52,771 bases of DNA from CAYPTY01 sp964413935 (lineage in GTDB: Bacteria; Bacteroidota; Rhodothermia; Balneolales; Balneolaceae): positions 1 to 52,771 of the forward strand of contig CAYPTY010000019.1 of the NCBI GenBank assembly GCA_964413935.1, in the 5' to 3' direction. Below, in pieces: positions 25,933-35,075 of this stretch. Position numbers and translations under genes: made by a program. Each line of letters begins with the position of its first letter. Position 1 is the stretch's first letter. The notes under the pieces are model-generated. The model did not search any database. It saw only the letters and a list, made by a program, of their open reading frames with translations, and was not told the origin of the DNA.

Positions 25933-28620
25933 CTAAGCTAAATCCTCTAATTGCTTCCTTAAGGTAGCCAGATTCTGCAGGGTATCCTGTTGTTTCTTTC
26001 TCTCTTTTTCCACCACAGCTTCGGGGGCATTATCTACAAATTTTGAATTGCTCAGTTTGCCTTCCACACTTTTGAGGAAGCCTTCCAGACGTTTGATTTC
26101 TTTTTGTAGCCGTTCTTTTTCTTTTTGTGTATCGATGAGGCCTTCAAGTGGAATCCAGACTTCGTGACCGTCGACCAGTGCCGTTCCGCAGGCATGCGGT
26201 TTTTCCAGTCCTGCTCCGATGGTCAGCTCTGAGATATTTACCAGCAGACGGAAAATCCATTCATCATTCTTCAGCAATCCGGCTACTTTTTCATTTTTTG
26301 TATGGATGTGAACGTCTACATCCGTTTTCGGGGAGATTCCGGATTCGGCAAGGATATTCCGGATCGCGGATACCAGTTTCTGAATGAGCTGGAATTCGTC
26401 GATGTCGCCCTGTCTCTCAAGGTCAGCCTGATATTCCGGCCAGTCAGACACGATCAGAGCCTCTTCGGGCTTCCGTTCATTGATGTACTGCCATATTTCT
26501 TCGGTGATGAAGGGCATGAATGGATGTAGAATCCTCATCAGCTGCTCAAAGAAGCCCAGGGCTACCTCCAGCCTTTCCTTCGGGATTTTTTCTCCATATT
26601 CAGCCGGCTTGATCAGTTCGATGTACCAGTCAAAGAAATCATCCCAGAGTAGGGAGTAGATTTTTTTCAGGGCATCATTGGGGCGATAATTGGCAAAATC
26701 CTTATCCACATTCCGTACAGTCTGATGAATGCGCGCTGCCATCCAACGGTCTACCAGGCTGTTTTCATCAAAGTGCGATGCAGGCTGGTAGTCCACGCCT
26801 TCTTCCATATTCATGGTAAGAAATCGGAAGGCATTCCAGATCTTGTTGGAGAAGTTCCTGCCCTGTTCACAGAGTTTTTCGTCAAAAAGGAGGTCATTTC
26901 CGGCTGGGGAGGAAAACAGCATGCCTACCCGCACTCCGTCTGCGCCGTACTGTTTGATCAGTTCAAGCGGATCGGGCGAATTCCCCAGGCTTTTGGACAT
27001 TTTGCGGCCTTTGAGATCGCGTACAATCCCGGTGTAATACACATTGCTGAAAGGTTTTTCACCCATATATTCGTAGCCGGCAATGATCATACGGGCAACC
27101 CAGAAAAACATAATTTCCGGAGCGGTTACCAGATCGCTGGTGGGATAGTAATAGTCGACTTCCTTTTTATCCTTAAAGCCGTTGAAAACCGCGATGGGCC
27201 ACAGCCAGGACGAAAACCAGGTATCCAGTACATCCTCATCCTGTTTCAGCCCGGTTAGCTGAAGGTCAGCATTTCCGCTTTTCTCCCGGGCTTTTTCCAG
27301 AGCTTCTTCTTCGGTACGGGCGATCACATAATCCTGCTCTCCATCCCCAAAATAATAGGCCGGAATACGCTGTCCCCACCAGAGCTGCCGGCTGATGCAC
27401 CAGTCTTTGATATTCTCCATCCAGTTACGGTAGGAGTTTTTGAATTTGGATGGATGGAACTGAACTTTGTCGTTCATCACATTTTCAAAGGCCGGCTTAC
27501 TCAGCTCTTCCATAGCAACCCACCACTGTAGGGAGAGCCGGGGCTCGATAACCACATCGGTTCGTTCAGAGTATCCCACTTTGTTTCGATAGTCCTCAAC
27601 GGAAACCAGGTTACCGGCTTCATCCAGGTCTTTGGCAATTTGTTTGCGAACCCTGAAGCGGTCTTCTCCAATGTAAAGCTGTGCTGCTTCCGACATGGTG
27701 CCGTCGGGATTGAGTACATCCACGATCTCCAGGCCGTATTTTTCACCTAGTTCAAAGTCATTGACATCATGGGCCGGAGTTACCTTCAGGCAGCCGGTTC
27801 CGAATTCCATATCCACATACTCATCAAAAATGATGGGAATTTCTCTTCCGATTAGGGGAACCACCGCTTTTTTGTCTTTTAGATGCTGATACCGTTCATC
27901 ATCGGGATTGATACAGATGGCCGTATCGCCCAGAATGGTCTCCGGTCGGGTGGTGGCGATGGTTACAAATTCATCATCAGAGCCTGCAATCGGGTAGCGC
28001 ACATGATAGAGTTTGGAGTTGACCTCCTTGAAGATCACTTCTTCATCACTGAGTGCGGTCTGGGCAGCAGGATCCCAGTTAATCATTCGCTCGCCCCGGT
28101 AGACGTATCCTTTTTTGTACAGGTCGATGAAGACACTGATCACGGCATCGTAATAATCCGGATCCATGGTGAAGGCCGTGCGGTCCCAGTCGCAGCTGGC
28201 TCCCAGTTTCTTAAGCTGCTCCAGTATGATACCACCGTGTTTGTGGGTCCAGTCCCAGGCATGCTCCAGGAATTCATCCCGGCTGAGATCGCCTTTCTTG
28301 ATGCCTTCCTCACGTAGCTTTTTTACCACCTTTGCTTCGGTAGCAATCGAAGCGTGATCGGTTCCCGGTACCCAGCAGGCATTAAAGCCGCTCATACGGG
28401 CCTTACGGATCAGCACGTCCTGAATAGTGTTGTTCAGCATGTGGCCCATGTGCAGTACACCGGTCACATTGGGAGGAGGAATCACGATGGTATAGGAATC
28501 ACGTTCATCCGGAACTGAATGAAAATACTTGTTTTGCATCCAGTAGGCATACCATTTGTCCTCTACTTCAGCCGGATTGTACTTCGATGGAATTTCTTTC
28601 TGTATTGCTGAACTGCTCAT
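25933..28620 (-). CDS. valS: Valyl-tRNA synthetase
   Basis: An 895-residue class I aminoacyl-tRNA synthetase charging tRNA-Val. The HIGH-type motif is HMGH at 57-60 within PPNVTGVLHMGHMLN. The KMSKS loop is GRKMSKSLGNSPDP near 541. The CP1 editing domain, which clears misacylated threonine, is present, with TIATTRPETILGDTAI as its conserved core. The catalytic-domain WCISRQLWWGQRIPAYY is typical of ValS. The C-terminal coiled coil runs over about the last 65 residues (EKERLQKEIKRLEGFLKSVE and following), also characteristic of ValS. rsmB lies 51 bases upstream and uvrD follows after one base. Confidence 0.97.
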   Translation of the reverse strand: MSSSAIQKEIPSKYNPAEVEDKWYAYWMQNKYFHSVPDERDSYTIVIPPPNVTGVLHMGHMLNNTIQDVLIRKARMSGFNACWVPGTDHASIATEAKVVKKLREEGIKKGDLSRDEFLEHAWDWTHKHGGIILEQLKKLGASCDWDRTAFTMDPDYYDAVISVFIDLYKKGYVYRGERMINWDPAAQTALSDEEVIFKEVNSKLYHVRYPIAGSDDEFVTIATTRPETILGDTAICINPDDERYQHLKDKKAVVPLIGREIPIIFDEYVDMEFGTGCLKVTPAHDVNDFELGEKYGLEIVDVLNPDGTMSEAAQLYIGEDRFRVRKQIAKDLDEAGNLVSVEDYRNKVGYSERTDVVIEPRLSLQWWVAMEELSKPAFENVMNDKVQFHPSKFKNSYRNWMENIKDWCISRQLWWGQRIPAYYFGDGEQDYVIARTEEEALEKAREKSGNADLQLTGLKQDEDVLDTWFSSWLWPIAVFNGFKDKKEVDYYYPTSDLVTAPEIMFFWVARMIIAGYEYMGEKPFSNVYYTGIVRDLKGRKMSKSLGNSPDPLELIKQYGADGVRVGMLFSSPAGNDLLFDEKLCEQGRNFSNKIWNAFRFLTMNMEEGVDYQPASHFDENSLVDRWMAARIHQTVRNVDKDFANYRPNDALKKIYSLLWDDFFDWYIELIKPAEYGEKIPKERLEVALGFFEQLMRILHPFMPFITEEIWQYINERKPEEALIVSDWPEYQADLERQGDIDEFQLIQKLVSAIRNILAESGISPKTDVDVHIHTKNEKVAGLLKNDEWIFRLLVNISELTIGAGLEKPHACGTALVDGHEVWIPLEGLIDTQKEKERLQKEIKRLEGFLKSVEGKLSNSKFVDNAPEAVVEKERKKQQDTLQNLATLRKQLEDLA

Positions 28621-28671
28621 TCGCTTTTACGGGAAAAGTGAAAGGTAAAATGTGATAAGTTGGTCTCGAGT

Positions 28672-29991
28672 TTACTTCAGACGTTTCATCAGTACACCGA
28701 AGTGTCCGTCGCTGTGATGCTTATGCGGGAAAGTCTGATAGGCCATGCCATCTTCGGTAAGGACCTCTTCCGGCAGGTAATCGTCCAGGTGCTGCAGCTC
28801 GAAATTGTCGTATTTCTCCAGGAATTTTTTAACCTGTTCCATATTCTCTTCCGGTTCGATGGAGCAGGTTGAGTAGACAAACCGACCACCGCGTTTCACC
28901 ATGTTACCGGCTTCCTCGATCAGTTGCTCCTGAAGTGCTACCGCATTAGCCAGGCCTTCTTCGTCCCGCCTCCATCTGAGATCAGCACGTTTACTGAGTA
29001 CCCCGGTTCCGGTACAGGGAGCGTCCAGGAGTACGGCATCCGCCAGTGGGAGGGAGAGTTCAGTTACATCACCCTGACGTATTTTGATATTCTCAGCCCC
29101 AAAGTTCAATGCACTTTCAGCCAGTTTTTCGAGCCGGTTTGCGGAGATATCCACGGCCAGCACATCGCCGCTGCCTTCCATCATTTCAGAAATCATGATG
29201 GATTTGGTTCCCGGGGCGGCGCAAAGGTCATAGACACTCTCCCCGGGCTGGGGATCCAGAATGGTGGGCGCGAAACCTGCGGCAATATCCTGTACCTGAC
29301 AGAAGCCTTTTCGGAACAATCCTTTTTCGATGAAGGGCTGAACCGATTCCACCTCATAAAAGTAGGGCAGCCAGTCGGAGGCATCAAAACCCACGCCCAT
29401 CTTTTCCATCCGTTTCTCGAAGTTCTCCGGCTTTGTTTTGCGGCTGTTCATGCGAATGTAGAAGTGGGGTCGCTGATTGTTGGCCTGCATCAGCTGAAAT
29501 GCTTCACGCTCGCCAAATCGCTCAACCCATCGTTTTACAAGCCACTCAGGATGGGAAAAAGTGGTGGCTACCAGTTTGGTCCGGTCTTCATAAGCCGGTT
29601 TTGGAAGATTCTGAATGTCGCGCTGAACATTACGCAATATGGCATTTACCAGGTCGCCTGTTTTGGAGCCGGCCGCCATCTTGGCAATTTCCACGGTTTC
29701 ATTGATGGTAGCATAATCGGGTGTTCCATCCATGAACAGCATCTCATAAATACCCAGGCGGAGTATATTTTTAAGCGGAGTTTTCATCTCCTCAATGCTG
29801 ATGCTTGAAAAATGATCAATCAGAAAATCCAGGTAAGATTTTCTTCGGAATATATTCTGTACGTACTCACGAACCTGAGCCCGTTCTCTGGGTTCGAGTT
29901 CATCGGCGGCTGAAAAGTCGAGATTTGCATTTGTGTCAAACTCGACCAGTATCTGAAAACTGACGGATCTTGCAGTTAATTCGATTTCCAA
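28672..29991 (-). CDS. rsmB: 16S rRNA (cytosine-967 C5)-methyltransferase RsmB
   Basis: A 439-residue m5C methyltransferase acting on 16S rRNA. An N-terminal NusB-like RNA-binding domain occupies about 1-140. The catalytic domain has the SAM loop YDLCAAPGTKS, motif IV DAPCTGTGVLS (about 322-332) and motif VI YSTCSIEPEEN (about 372-382), with the two Cys used for release and catalysis. No PUA domain is visible, which separates it from RsmF. The frame opens with TTG at 29989-29991. No ATG lies before the NusB-like domain, and CAGGA about seven bases upstream may serve as a weak ribosome-binding site, so a TTG start is likely. It appears to be the first gene of the rsmB-valS-uvrD-DUF5723 unit. 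Confidence 0.93.
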   Translation of the reverse strand: MEIELTARSVSFQILVEFDTNANLDFSAADELEPRERAQVREYVQNIFRRKSYLDFLIDHFSSISIEEMKTPLKNILRLGIYEMLFMDGTPDYATINETVEIAKMAAGSKTGDLVNAILRNVQRDIQNLPKPAYEDRTKLVATTFSHPEWLVKRWVERFGEREAFQLMQANNQRPHFYIRMNSRKTKPENFEKRMEKMGVGFDASDWLPYFYEVESVQPFIEKGLFRKGFCQVQDIAAGFAPTILDPQPGESVYDLCAAPGTKSIMISEMMEGSGDVLAVDISANRLEKLAESALNFGAENIKIRQGDVTELSLPLADAVLLDAPCTGTGVLSKRADLRWRRDEEGLANAVALQEQLIEEAGNMVKRGGRFVYSTCSIEPEENMEQVKKFLEKYDNFELQHLDDYLPEEVLTEDGMAYQTFPHKHHSDGHFGVLMKRLK

Positions 29992-30061
29992 GTGAAATCC
30001 TGATTTTAGGTTAATAATCTGCGCTAAATACCTGAAAATGAATCACATCCACAGGCAACAA

Positions 30062-30087
30062 AACAAGCCGGTTGTTGCCGGCTTGTT
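30062..30087 (-). terminator. Stem-loop terminator downstream of the DUF4139 gene
   Basis: AACAAGCCGG (30062-30071) and CCGGCTTGTT (30078-30087) form a perfect 10-base stem around a six-base loop. On the minus strand it is followed by a short interrupted T-run (TGTTGCC after TTGTTT). It lies 56 bases after the stop of the DUF4139 gene and before rsmB, so a minus-strand terminator is the natural reading. Confidence 0.75.
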
Positions 30088-30142
30088 AAGAAGGCTAAAA
30101 TAGAAAAGTATCCCTCCACTTGCTAACGCTAAGTGAGCAAAT

Positions 30143-31753
30143 TCACAGCTGCAGCCGCTTTCCTTTGGGGTACTCAAGCTGATAACTGAAGCGGATGCTG
30201 CGGCTTTCTCCTGCCGGTATGTTCAGCTTCCAGCTCAGGAATCCGGTCTTTTCATCATAATCAGCATCGTCCAGGTCTTTGGGATTTATTTTAATGGATT
30301 CATCCATGGATACGGGAATCTGATCCTCAATCTCAATATCAACAGGCTGATTCTTCGTATTTCGAACCGTTATTTCGATGACTTTATTTTCCCGGGTCCG
30401 GGATCCGAAAAAGACTCTCTCCTCGAAATCTCGGACGTTTTTTCTGTCGATAACGATGGACTTATCGGTACCAAGTGAGAAATCCAGGCTGTCGAGCACA
30501 GAAGCCGGGTCGATGTTTGTTTTGCCTACATAGGTATTTTCAAAATAGAGACTGGCCTGTCCTCGAATCAGGTTCAGTTCTCCCCATCCACCTACCCGGG
30601 CCAGCAGAAAGGCATTAGTGCTGCGGGAGGGAACAGCCGCATAGGAAAAGTCGGCATCAAGTTCGTTGCCGGAAATTACAGCTGTAACGGCATTGCCCCC
30701 ACTCTGCACAGTGTAAGGGCGATTGATGGTGTAGGTAAAGGAAGTTTTGTTCTGGCTGAAATCCGCAATGGGTTCAGCAACAGCGTAATAGGCTTCTTCA
30801 TCTGCTCTTTCAGCGGCATCCATTTGAACCTTGGAGCGGACTTCCATACCTGCAGCCGGATCCTGCAGTGGCATGGGTTGGGGTTTTTCTTTGAAAAAGT
30901 CTACAAACCAAGGGTTAAGCACAGGTTTAACCGCATTTTCTCTTGGATTAGCGGAGGAGACACTGAGTTCCACATCCTTCCAGTCGAATCCTGAATTCTG
31001 ATAGATGGAGGCTTTGTAAACCAGCTGTACATCCTGTCCGGCAGATCCTGCACGGACATCATATTCGGGTGTCCAGCGGGCCCCGTTGATAAGGTAATTC
31101 AGTTGAAAGTTGAGGGTCTGGGCCGTTGGAGACTCGATTTCAACGATGATCTGGCTGGTGTTTTTATAAATTGTTTTTCGTACTTCACTCAGCTGCTTGA
31201 TCACCTTCTGAAGTTCGGCCTGCCATTCATTGCGTTCATTTTCAAGGTCCAGTATTCGATTCTGTATCTGCAGCGACTGCTGTGAATAAAATTCAAGAAA
31301 GGCCTGCAGCTCGGAAGTTGTATATTTTTCCTTCTCATTAATCAGGCGATCCGGGTTCAGGAAGTTCTGTCGTTTTTGCTCCACTTCCATCGCGGCTCTA
31401 TTGCGTTTAATCTTTTCTTCCAGGGCGTTCTTGCGTTCTTCCAGCGCTCGGGTACTGTCGTTTTCTACCACTTCCTCGAAATAATTATACCGATGGGTGA
31501 GTGAGAGCACGGTGTATCGGCCGTCGGCTCCCAGCTGTATGGTGGCCGGGATGAGGCTGGCGGTCAGGTTACTGAAAATCAGGGTTTGTTTGCCAGCTCT
31601 AAGCTTTACTTCTGCATTTCTTGTGACGGAGGCCCCATTCAGGTAGACGGTGGCTGCAGTGATATCGGAGGGGACTTCCAGTTGTGGTGTGCTGTTGCTG
31701 AATCCCCCAAAAAGCAGCAGCATACTTAGGATTGTTGCAGTCATAGGTAACAT
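30143..31753 (-). CDS. DUF4139 domain protein (mucoidy inhibitor A-like)
   Basis: A 536-residue exported protein of the DUF4140/DUF4139 family, sometimes called mucoidy inhibitor A. A signal peptide or anchor covers about 1-20 (MLPMTATILSMLLLFGGFSN). The N-terminal DUF4140 part starts ITAATVYLNGASVTRNAEVKL. A charged coiled coil runs over about 95-195. The C-terminal DUF4139 part, from about 210, contains NYLINGARWTPEYDVRA and ends with LSWKLNIPAGESRSIRFSYQ followed by LEYPKGKRLQL, all characteristic. Its role is not established; it is likely periplasmic or surface-exposed. ATG codons at 31753 and 31744 are both possible starts. A perfect-stem terminator follows at 30062-30087. Confidence 0.87.
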   Translation of the reverse strand: MLPMTATILSMLLLFGGFSNSTPQLEVPSDITAATVYLNGASVTRNAEVKLRAGKQTLIFSNLTASLIPATIQLGADGRYTVLSLTHRYNYFEEVVENDSTRALEERKNALEEKIKRNRAAMEVEQKRQNFLNPDRLINEKEKYTTSELQAFLEFYSQQSLQIQNRILDLENERNEWQAELQKVIKQLSEVRKTIYKNTSQIIVEIESPTAQTLNFQLNYLINGARWTPEYDVRAGSAGQDVQLVYKASIYQNSGFDWKDVELSVSSANPRENAVKPVLNPWFVDFFKEKPQPMPLQDPAAGMEVRSKVQMDAAERADEEAYYAVAEPIADFSQNKTSFTYTINRPYTVQSGGNAVTAVISGNELDADFSYAAVPSRSTNAFLLARVGGWGELNLIRGQASLYFENTYVGKTNIDPASVLDSLDFSLGTDKSIVIDRKNVRDFEERVFFGSRTRENKVIEITVRNTKNQPVDIEIEDQIPVSMDESIKINPKDLDDADYDEKTGFLSWKLNIPAGESRSIRFSYQLEYPKGKRLQL

Positions 31754-31826
31754 GTTGGTTCAAATGATGGCTGTGTAACGCTTCCACAGCTACTCAAGTG
31801 TACCACATGTTGATGTGAGATAAAAC

Positions 31827-32543
31827 TCAGGCTACAGCGGCAGTTTCCGTGACCTGATTGCGGTGAACCGAGAGTGAGTGGTCGTTCCGGATAACCTGAT
31901 AACCCGCAAAAATGAGCAGAATACCCAGTAATTCCGTCACATAAAGCACATAGGTATGTCCGAACTTAGTGGCGGTTCCACCGATACCCGGCAAAATACC
32001 ACCCACGGCAATAAGTACATTGCCCCAGAAACGCCCCTTGAATTCAAGGTTGCCGTAATACTTCCATGCTGAGTAAAAAGCTCCACCTACCAGAAATATT
32101 ACGGCATAGATATTAATGAAGGGGGTAATGAGTCGGATGAAGCTCCACTCAAGCACATTGCCATTCAGTTTGTCGCCTACTTTTGAGACATCAAGAGGGG
32201 ATAGAATAGTCAGCACGGATGAAATAACCAGCACAATCACCAGAATGGTAGTGAGAACATGGGCGGTTTTACGTTTCATGAGCAGGTAAATGGTTCCCTG
32301 AGCCAGAGGAACTCCACCCAGAAAAGCTCCGGCAATGTACCAGGTTTTAAAGATGAAAGGCGACCAGCCTGCGATGGTGTGTGCACTCTCAACCAGGGTT
32401 CCGATGCCGTAGGTCAGAACACCGATGGTCCACCACATCAGGTAGAGTGCATCCGGTTTGTTTCTCCAGTGATGAAAAATAATGCTCAGGAAATAAACAG
32501 AAAAAATTGTGGTCGCAATGGGGATGTATGCGGCAAGGGGCAT
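31827..32543 (-). CDS. Unknown seven-helix integral membrane protein next to cydAB
   Basis: A 238-residue polytopic membrane protein I do not recognise. Seven hydrophobic helices are visible, for example AYIPIATTIFSVYFLSIIF, ALYLMWWTIGVLTYGIGTL, AHVLTTILVIVLVISSVLTI and YVLYVTELLGILLIFAGYQ. Polar residues that may matter are HHWRNKP after helix 1, ESAHTIAGW after helix 2 and GGTATKFGHTY between helices 6 and 7. The C-terminus is short and soluble. An upstream in-frame GTG at 32555 would add four residues; I used the ATG. The gene lies 80 bases downstream of cydB and has its own copy of the 17-base element found before cydA, so it may belong to the same respiratory response. No cytochrome or transporter signature is certain. 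Confidence 0.75.
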   Translation of the reverse strand: MPLAAYIPIATTIFSVYFLSIIFHHWRNKPDALYLMWWTIGVLTYGIGTLVESAHTIAGWSPFIFKTWYIAGAFLGGVPLAQGTIYLLMKRKTAHVLTTILVIVLVISSVLTILSPLDVSKVGDKLNGNVLEWSFIRLITPFINIYAVIFLVGGAFYSAWKYYGNLEFKGRFWGNVLIAVGGILPGIGGTATKFGHTYVLYVTELLGILLIFAGYQVIRNDHSLSVHRNQVTETAAVA

Positions 32544-32596
32544 GGCTAAAAGCACTTGATGTCAGGTTGATTCAGGCATCTAAGAAAAGAGTTTAA

Positions 32597-32613
32597 TGTG
32601 AAGACTTTGTGAA
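32597..32613 (-). promoter_or_regulatory. 17-base direct-repeat element, copy upstream of the seven-helix gene
   Basis: On the minus strand this reads TTCACAAAGTCTTCACA, a direct repeat TTCAC-N6-TTCAC with an 11-base period. It lies 43 bases upstream of the GTG at 32555 and 54 upstream of the ATG. It is identical to 35076-35092. An 11-base direct-repeat spacing is typical of OmpR/PhoB-type response regulators, but the binding protein is unknown. Confidence 0.6.
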
Positions 32614-32623
32614 GAGTATTTAA

Positions 32624-33658
32624 TCAGTAACTATGCTCATCAATCTTAACTTTTCCACGGAAGGTCCAGAATACAAAAAGTGAGTAAAAAGCGGCCAGAG
32701 GAGTTCCTATGGCTGCCATGAGCAACATAATACCCAGCGACTTCTGTGATGAAGCCGCGTTGTACACGGTGAGGCTGTTTGAAATGTCTCCAGTGGATAC
32801 TATGATATTCGGGTATAGATTAATGGCTGAAAGTATGAGCAGCAGTGATATGGTAATGCCGGAAAAGATAAAGGCTCTGAAATATTTTGCTTTAGCCACA
32901 TATCGTGTTATGGCTGCAATACTTAACACAACAAGGAGTGGAATACTGAAGAGCAATGGGTACTCTTTGAATTTTACAGTGAGCTGAGGCTGATACAGCA
33001 AGGTGTAAAAGCTGAGCAGCACAAACATGAGTACAAAAGCGATGGTGGTTTTCTGCACAAAGTAGGAGAACTTGTTAAACAGGCGGCCCTCCGTTTTCAT
33101 GACCAGATAAATAGCACCATGCATGGTAAACATGGCCAGTGTGGTTAAAGCCACCAGAAGGGAGAATGGGTTAATGAAGCTCAGCCAGCTGCCTTCATAT
33201 TCGAAGTTGGAATTCAGCGGCATCCCCTGCAATACATTTCCAAGAACCACACCCAGCAAAAGAGCCAGCAAAATACTGGATAAGCTGTAGGCGATATCCC
33301 AGCTGTTTCTCCACCATTTCATTTTTTCTTTAGAACGGAATTCGATAGACGCTGCCCTGAAAATGAGGAACACAAGAAACAGCATGAAGGGGATGTAAAA
33401 GGCAGAAAAGAGACTTGCATAAACCACAGGAAAACCGGCAAAGAGCGCTCCGCCTCCGATCACCAGCCAAACTTCATTGCCATCCCAGACCGGACCAATG
33501 GCATTGAGAGCGATGCGCCGGTTCTCATCTTTTTTGATGAGCAGATGAAGAGCCCCTGCGCCAAGATCAAAACCGTCCAGAATCGCATAACCGGTAAAGA
33601 CAGCGCCAATTACCAGAAACCAGAGTGTGTTGTAATCCAATCCAAATACTGTTTCCAT
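32624..33658 (-). CDS. cydB: Cytochrome bd ubiquinol/menaquinol oxidase subunit II
   Basis: A 344-residue integral membrane subunit that pairs with CydA in the high-affinity terminal oxidase. The N-terminus (YNTLWFLVIGAVFTGYAILD then GFDLGAGALHLL) is the conserved CydB signature, followed by GPVWDGNEVWLVIGGGALFAGFP split over two helices. Eight to nine further hydrophobic helices are visible. The protein is slightly shorter than the E. coli subunit, as is common outside proteobacteria. The ATG is eight bases after the cydA stop, with TGAGGT upstream as a possible ribosome-binding site. No cydC, cydD or small CydX-like gene is seen between here and the next genes. Confidence 0.96.
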   Translation of the reverse strand: METVFGLDYNTLWFLVIGAVFTGYAILDGFDLGAGALHLLIKKDENRRIALNAIGPVWDGNEVWLVIGGGALFAGFPVVYASLFSAFYIPFMLFLVFLIFRAASIEFRSKEKMKWWRNSWDIAYSLSSILLALLLGVVLGNVLQGMPLNSNFEYEGSWLSFINPFSLLVALTTLAMFTMHGAIYLVMKTEGRLFNKFSYFVQKTTIAFVLMFVLLSFYTLLYQPQLTVKFKEYPLLFSIPLLVVLSIAAITRYVAKAKYFRAFIFSGITISLLLILSAINLYPNIIVSTGDISNSLTVYNAASSQKSLGIMLLMAAIGTPLAAFYSLFVFWTFRGKVKIDEHSY

Positions 33659-33666
33659 AGGTTACC

Positions 33667-35034
33667 TCAGGCTATTTGTGGATTTGGGTTGTACATCGCA
33701 GTATCACCGGATGAACTCTCTGCAGGCCCGGCCTGAATCTTTTTATTCATCAGGTAGATGAAGAGTACAAAAAGCAGCAGATAGACCAGTCCGAAGAGTA
33801 TGATGGAAAAAAGGACCTGCTCAGCGGTAACCGTATTCGACAGAGCATCAGAGGTTCGAAGTAATCCGTATACCACCCAGGGTTGTCGGCCCATTTCTGC
33901 CGCAAACCAGCCAGACTGATTTGCAATCTGGGGAAGAAAAACGGAAAACACGAAGATCCACATCAGCCATTTCTGCTCGAAAAGATTTCCCCTCCACAGA
34001 TAAAATGAACCAAGTAGAGTGATGCCAATCAGTGCCATGCCAATGGCAATCATAATATGGTAAAACTGGAAGACTGCATTTACAGCCTGTGGTCGATCCT
34101 CAGGCGGGAAATCACTCAGACTGGTAACCGGTTTACTGAAATCCTGAAAGAGCAGGAAGGAAGTTCCGCCCGGTATAGCCAGGCCGAAGGTCTTTTCAGC
34201 TTCCTTATCAACCCATCCGAAAAGGTAAAGATCGGAAGGCTGACCAGAGTCATAATGGCCTTCCATAGCCGCCAGTTTGGCCGGCTGATTTTCATAAACT
34301 CCTTCAGCAGAACTATGTCCGCTCATAAGCTGGGCCAGCGAGCAAACTGTTGCAACCACCAGGGCGATCTTAAAAGCTTTTTTCGACATTTCGAGGTGGC
34401 GGTTTTTAATGATGTACCAGGCGCTAACGCTTAGCACCAGAAATGCGCCGGCCAGAAATGCTCCGTTCCAGACATGGAGAATCCGGTCTACACTGGAGGG
34501 ATTGAATACCATAGCCCAGAAATCAACAATCTCAGCCCGCGCATTCATCCCCTCACCTACAATGTGAAAACCGGCAGGAGTTTGCTGCCATGAATTGGCA
34601 ACTACAATCCAAATTGCAGAAAACATGGATCCCAGGAAAACCCCGACGGTAGCTATGAAGTGTACTTTGGGTGTGGTTTTATTCCATCCAAAAAGCAAAA
34701 CCCCCAAAAAACCGGACTCCAGTGCAAAAGCGAATAATCCTTCAGCTGCAAGTGCACTACCGAAGATGTCGCCCACATAGCGGGAATAGGTTGCCCAGTT
34801 GGTTCCGAATTCAAATTCCATCACTATACCGGTGGCAACTCCCAGCCCGAAGGTGATGGCAAAGATCTTAGTCCAGAATTTAGCCAGATCTTCGTACATC
34901 TTATTTTTGGTACGTAAATAACTGCCCTCAAAAATAACCATGAGCAGTCCGAGACCTATACTCAGCGGCGGAAATATGTAATGAAAGGCGACCGTAAAAG
35001 CGAATTGTACTCTTGAAAGAATTTCTACATCCAT
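33667..35034 (-). CDS. cydA: Cytochrome bd oxidase subunit I
   Basis: A 455-residue heme-bearing subunit that oxidises quinol and reduces O2 with low proton leakage and high oxygen affinity. Conserved residues include His18 (AFHYIFPPLS), Glu98 and Glu106 (LAAEGLFAFALE) and His187 (RILHVWNGAF). The GRQPWVVYGLLRT signature is near residue 390. The periplasmic Q-loop, around residues 250-315, is short compared with the 522-residue E. coli protein, matching the short-loop CIO/Geobacillus type. cydB follows after eight bases. A direct-repeat element lies 43 bases upstream of the ATG, within the 205-base divergent region shared with atpD. Confidence 0.97.
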   Translation of the reverse strand: MDVEILSRVQFAFTVAFHYIFPPLSIGLGLLMVIFEGSYLRTKNKMYEDLAKFWTKIFAITFGLGVATGIVMEFEFGTNWATYSRYVGDIFGSALAAEGLFAFALESGFLGVLLFGWNKTTPKVHFIATVGVFLGSMFSAIWIVVANSWQQTPAGFHIVGEGMNARAEIVDFWAMVFNPSSVDRILHVWNGAFLAGAFLVLSVSAWYIIKNRHLEMSKKAFKIALVVATVCSLAQLMSGHSSAEGVYENQPAKLAAMEGHYDSGQPSDLYLFGWVDKEAEKTFGLAIPGGTSFLLFQDFSKPVTSLSDFPPEDRPQAVNAVFQFYHIMIAIGMALIGITLLGSFYLWRGNLFEQKWLMWIFVFSVFLPQIANQSGWFAAEMGRQPWVVYGLLRTSDALSNTVTAEQVLFSIILFGLVYLLLFVLFIYLMNKKIQAGPAESSSGDTAMYNPNPQIA

Positions 35035-35075
35035 GGCGGCTTGGGTTTGTTAACGCCACAATGTAAAGGCTGTAG

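Noticed and set aside
28924..29808. A 294-codon open frame antisense to rsmB
   Set aside because: It is a shadow of rsmB, whose catalytic motifs are intact; there is no sign of independent coding.
31802..31817. CCACATGTT also present upstream of the DUF4139 gene, like the parA operator half-site
   Set aside because: A nine-base match is too short; the partner arm differs (ATGTG four bases on), so it is a separate small hairpin.
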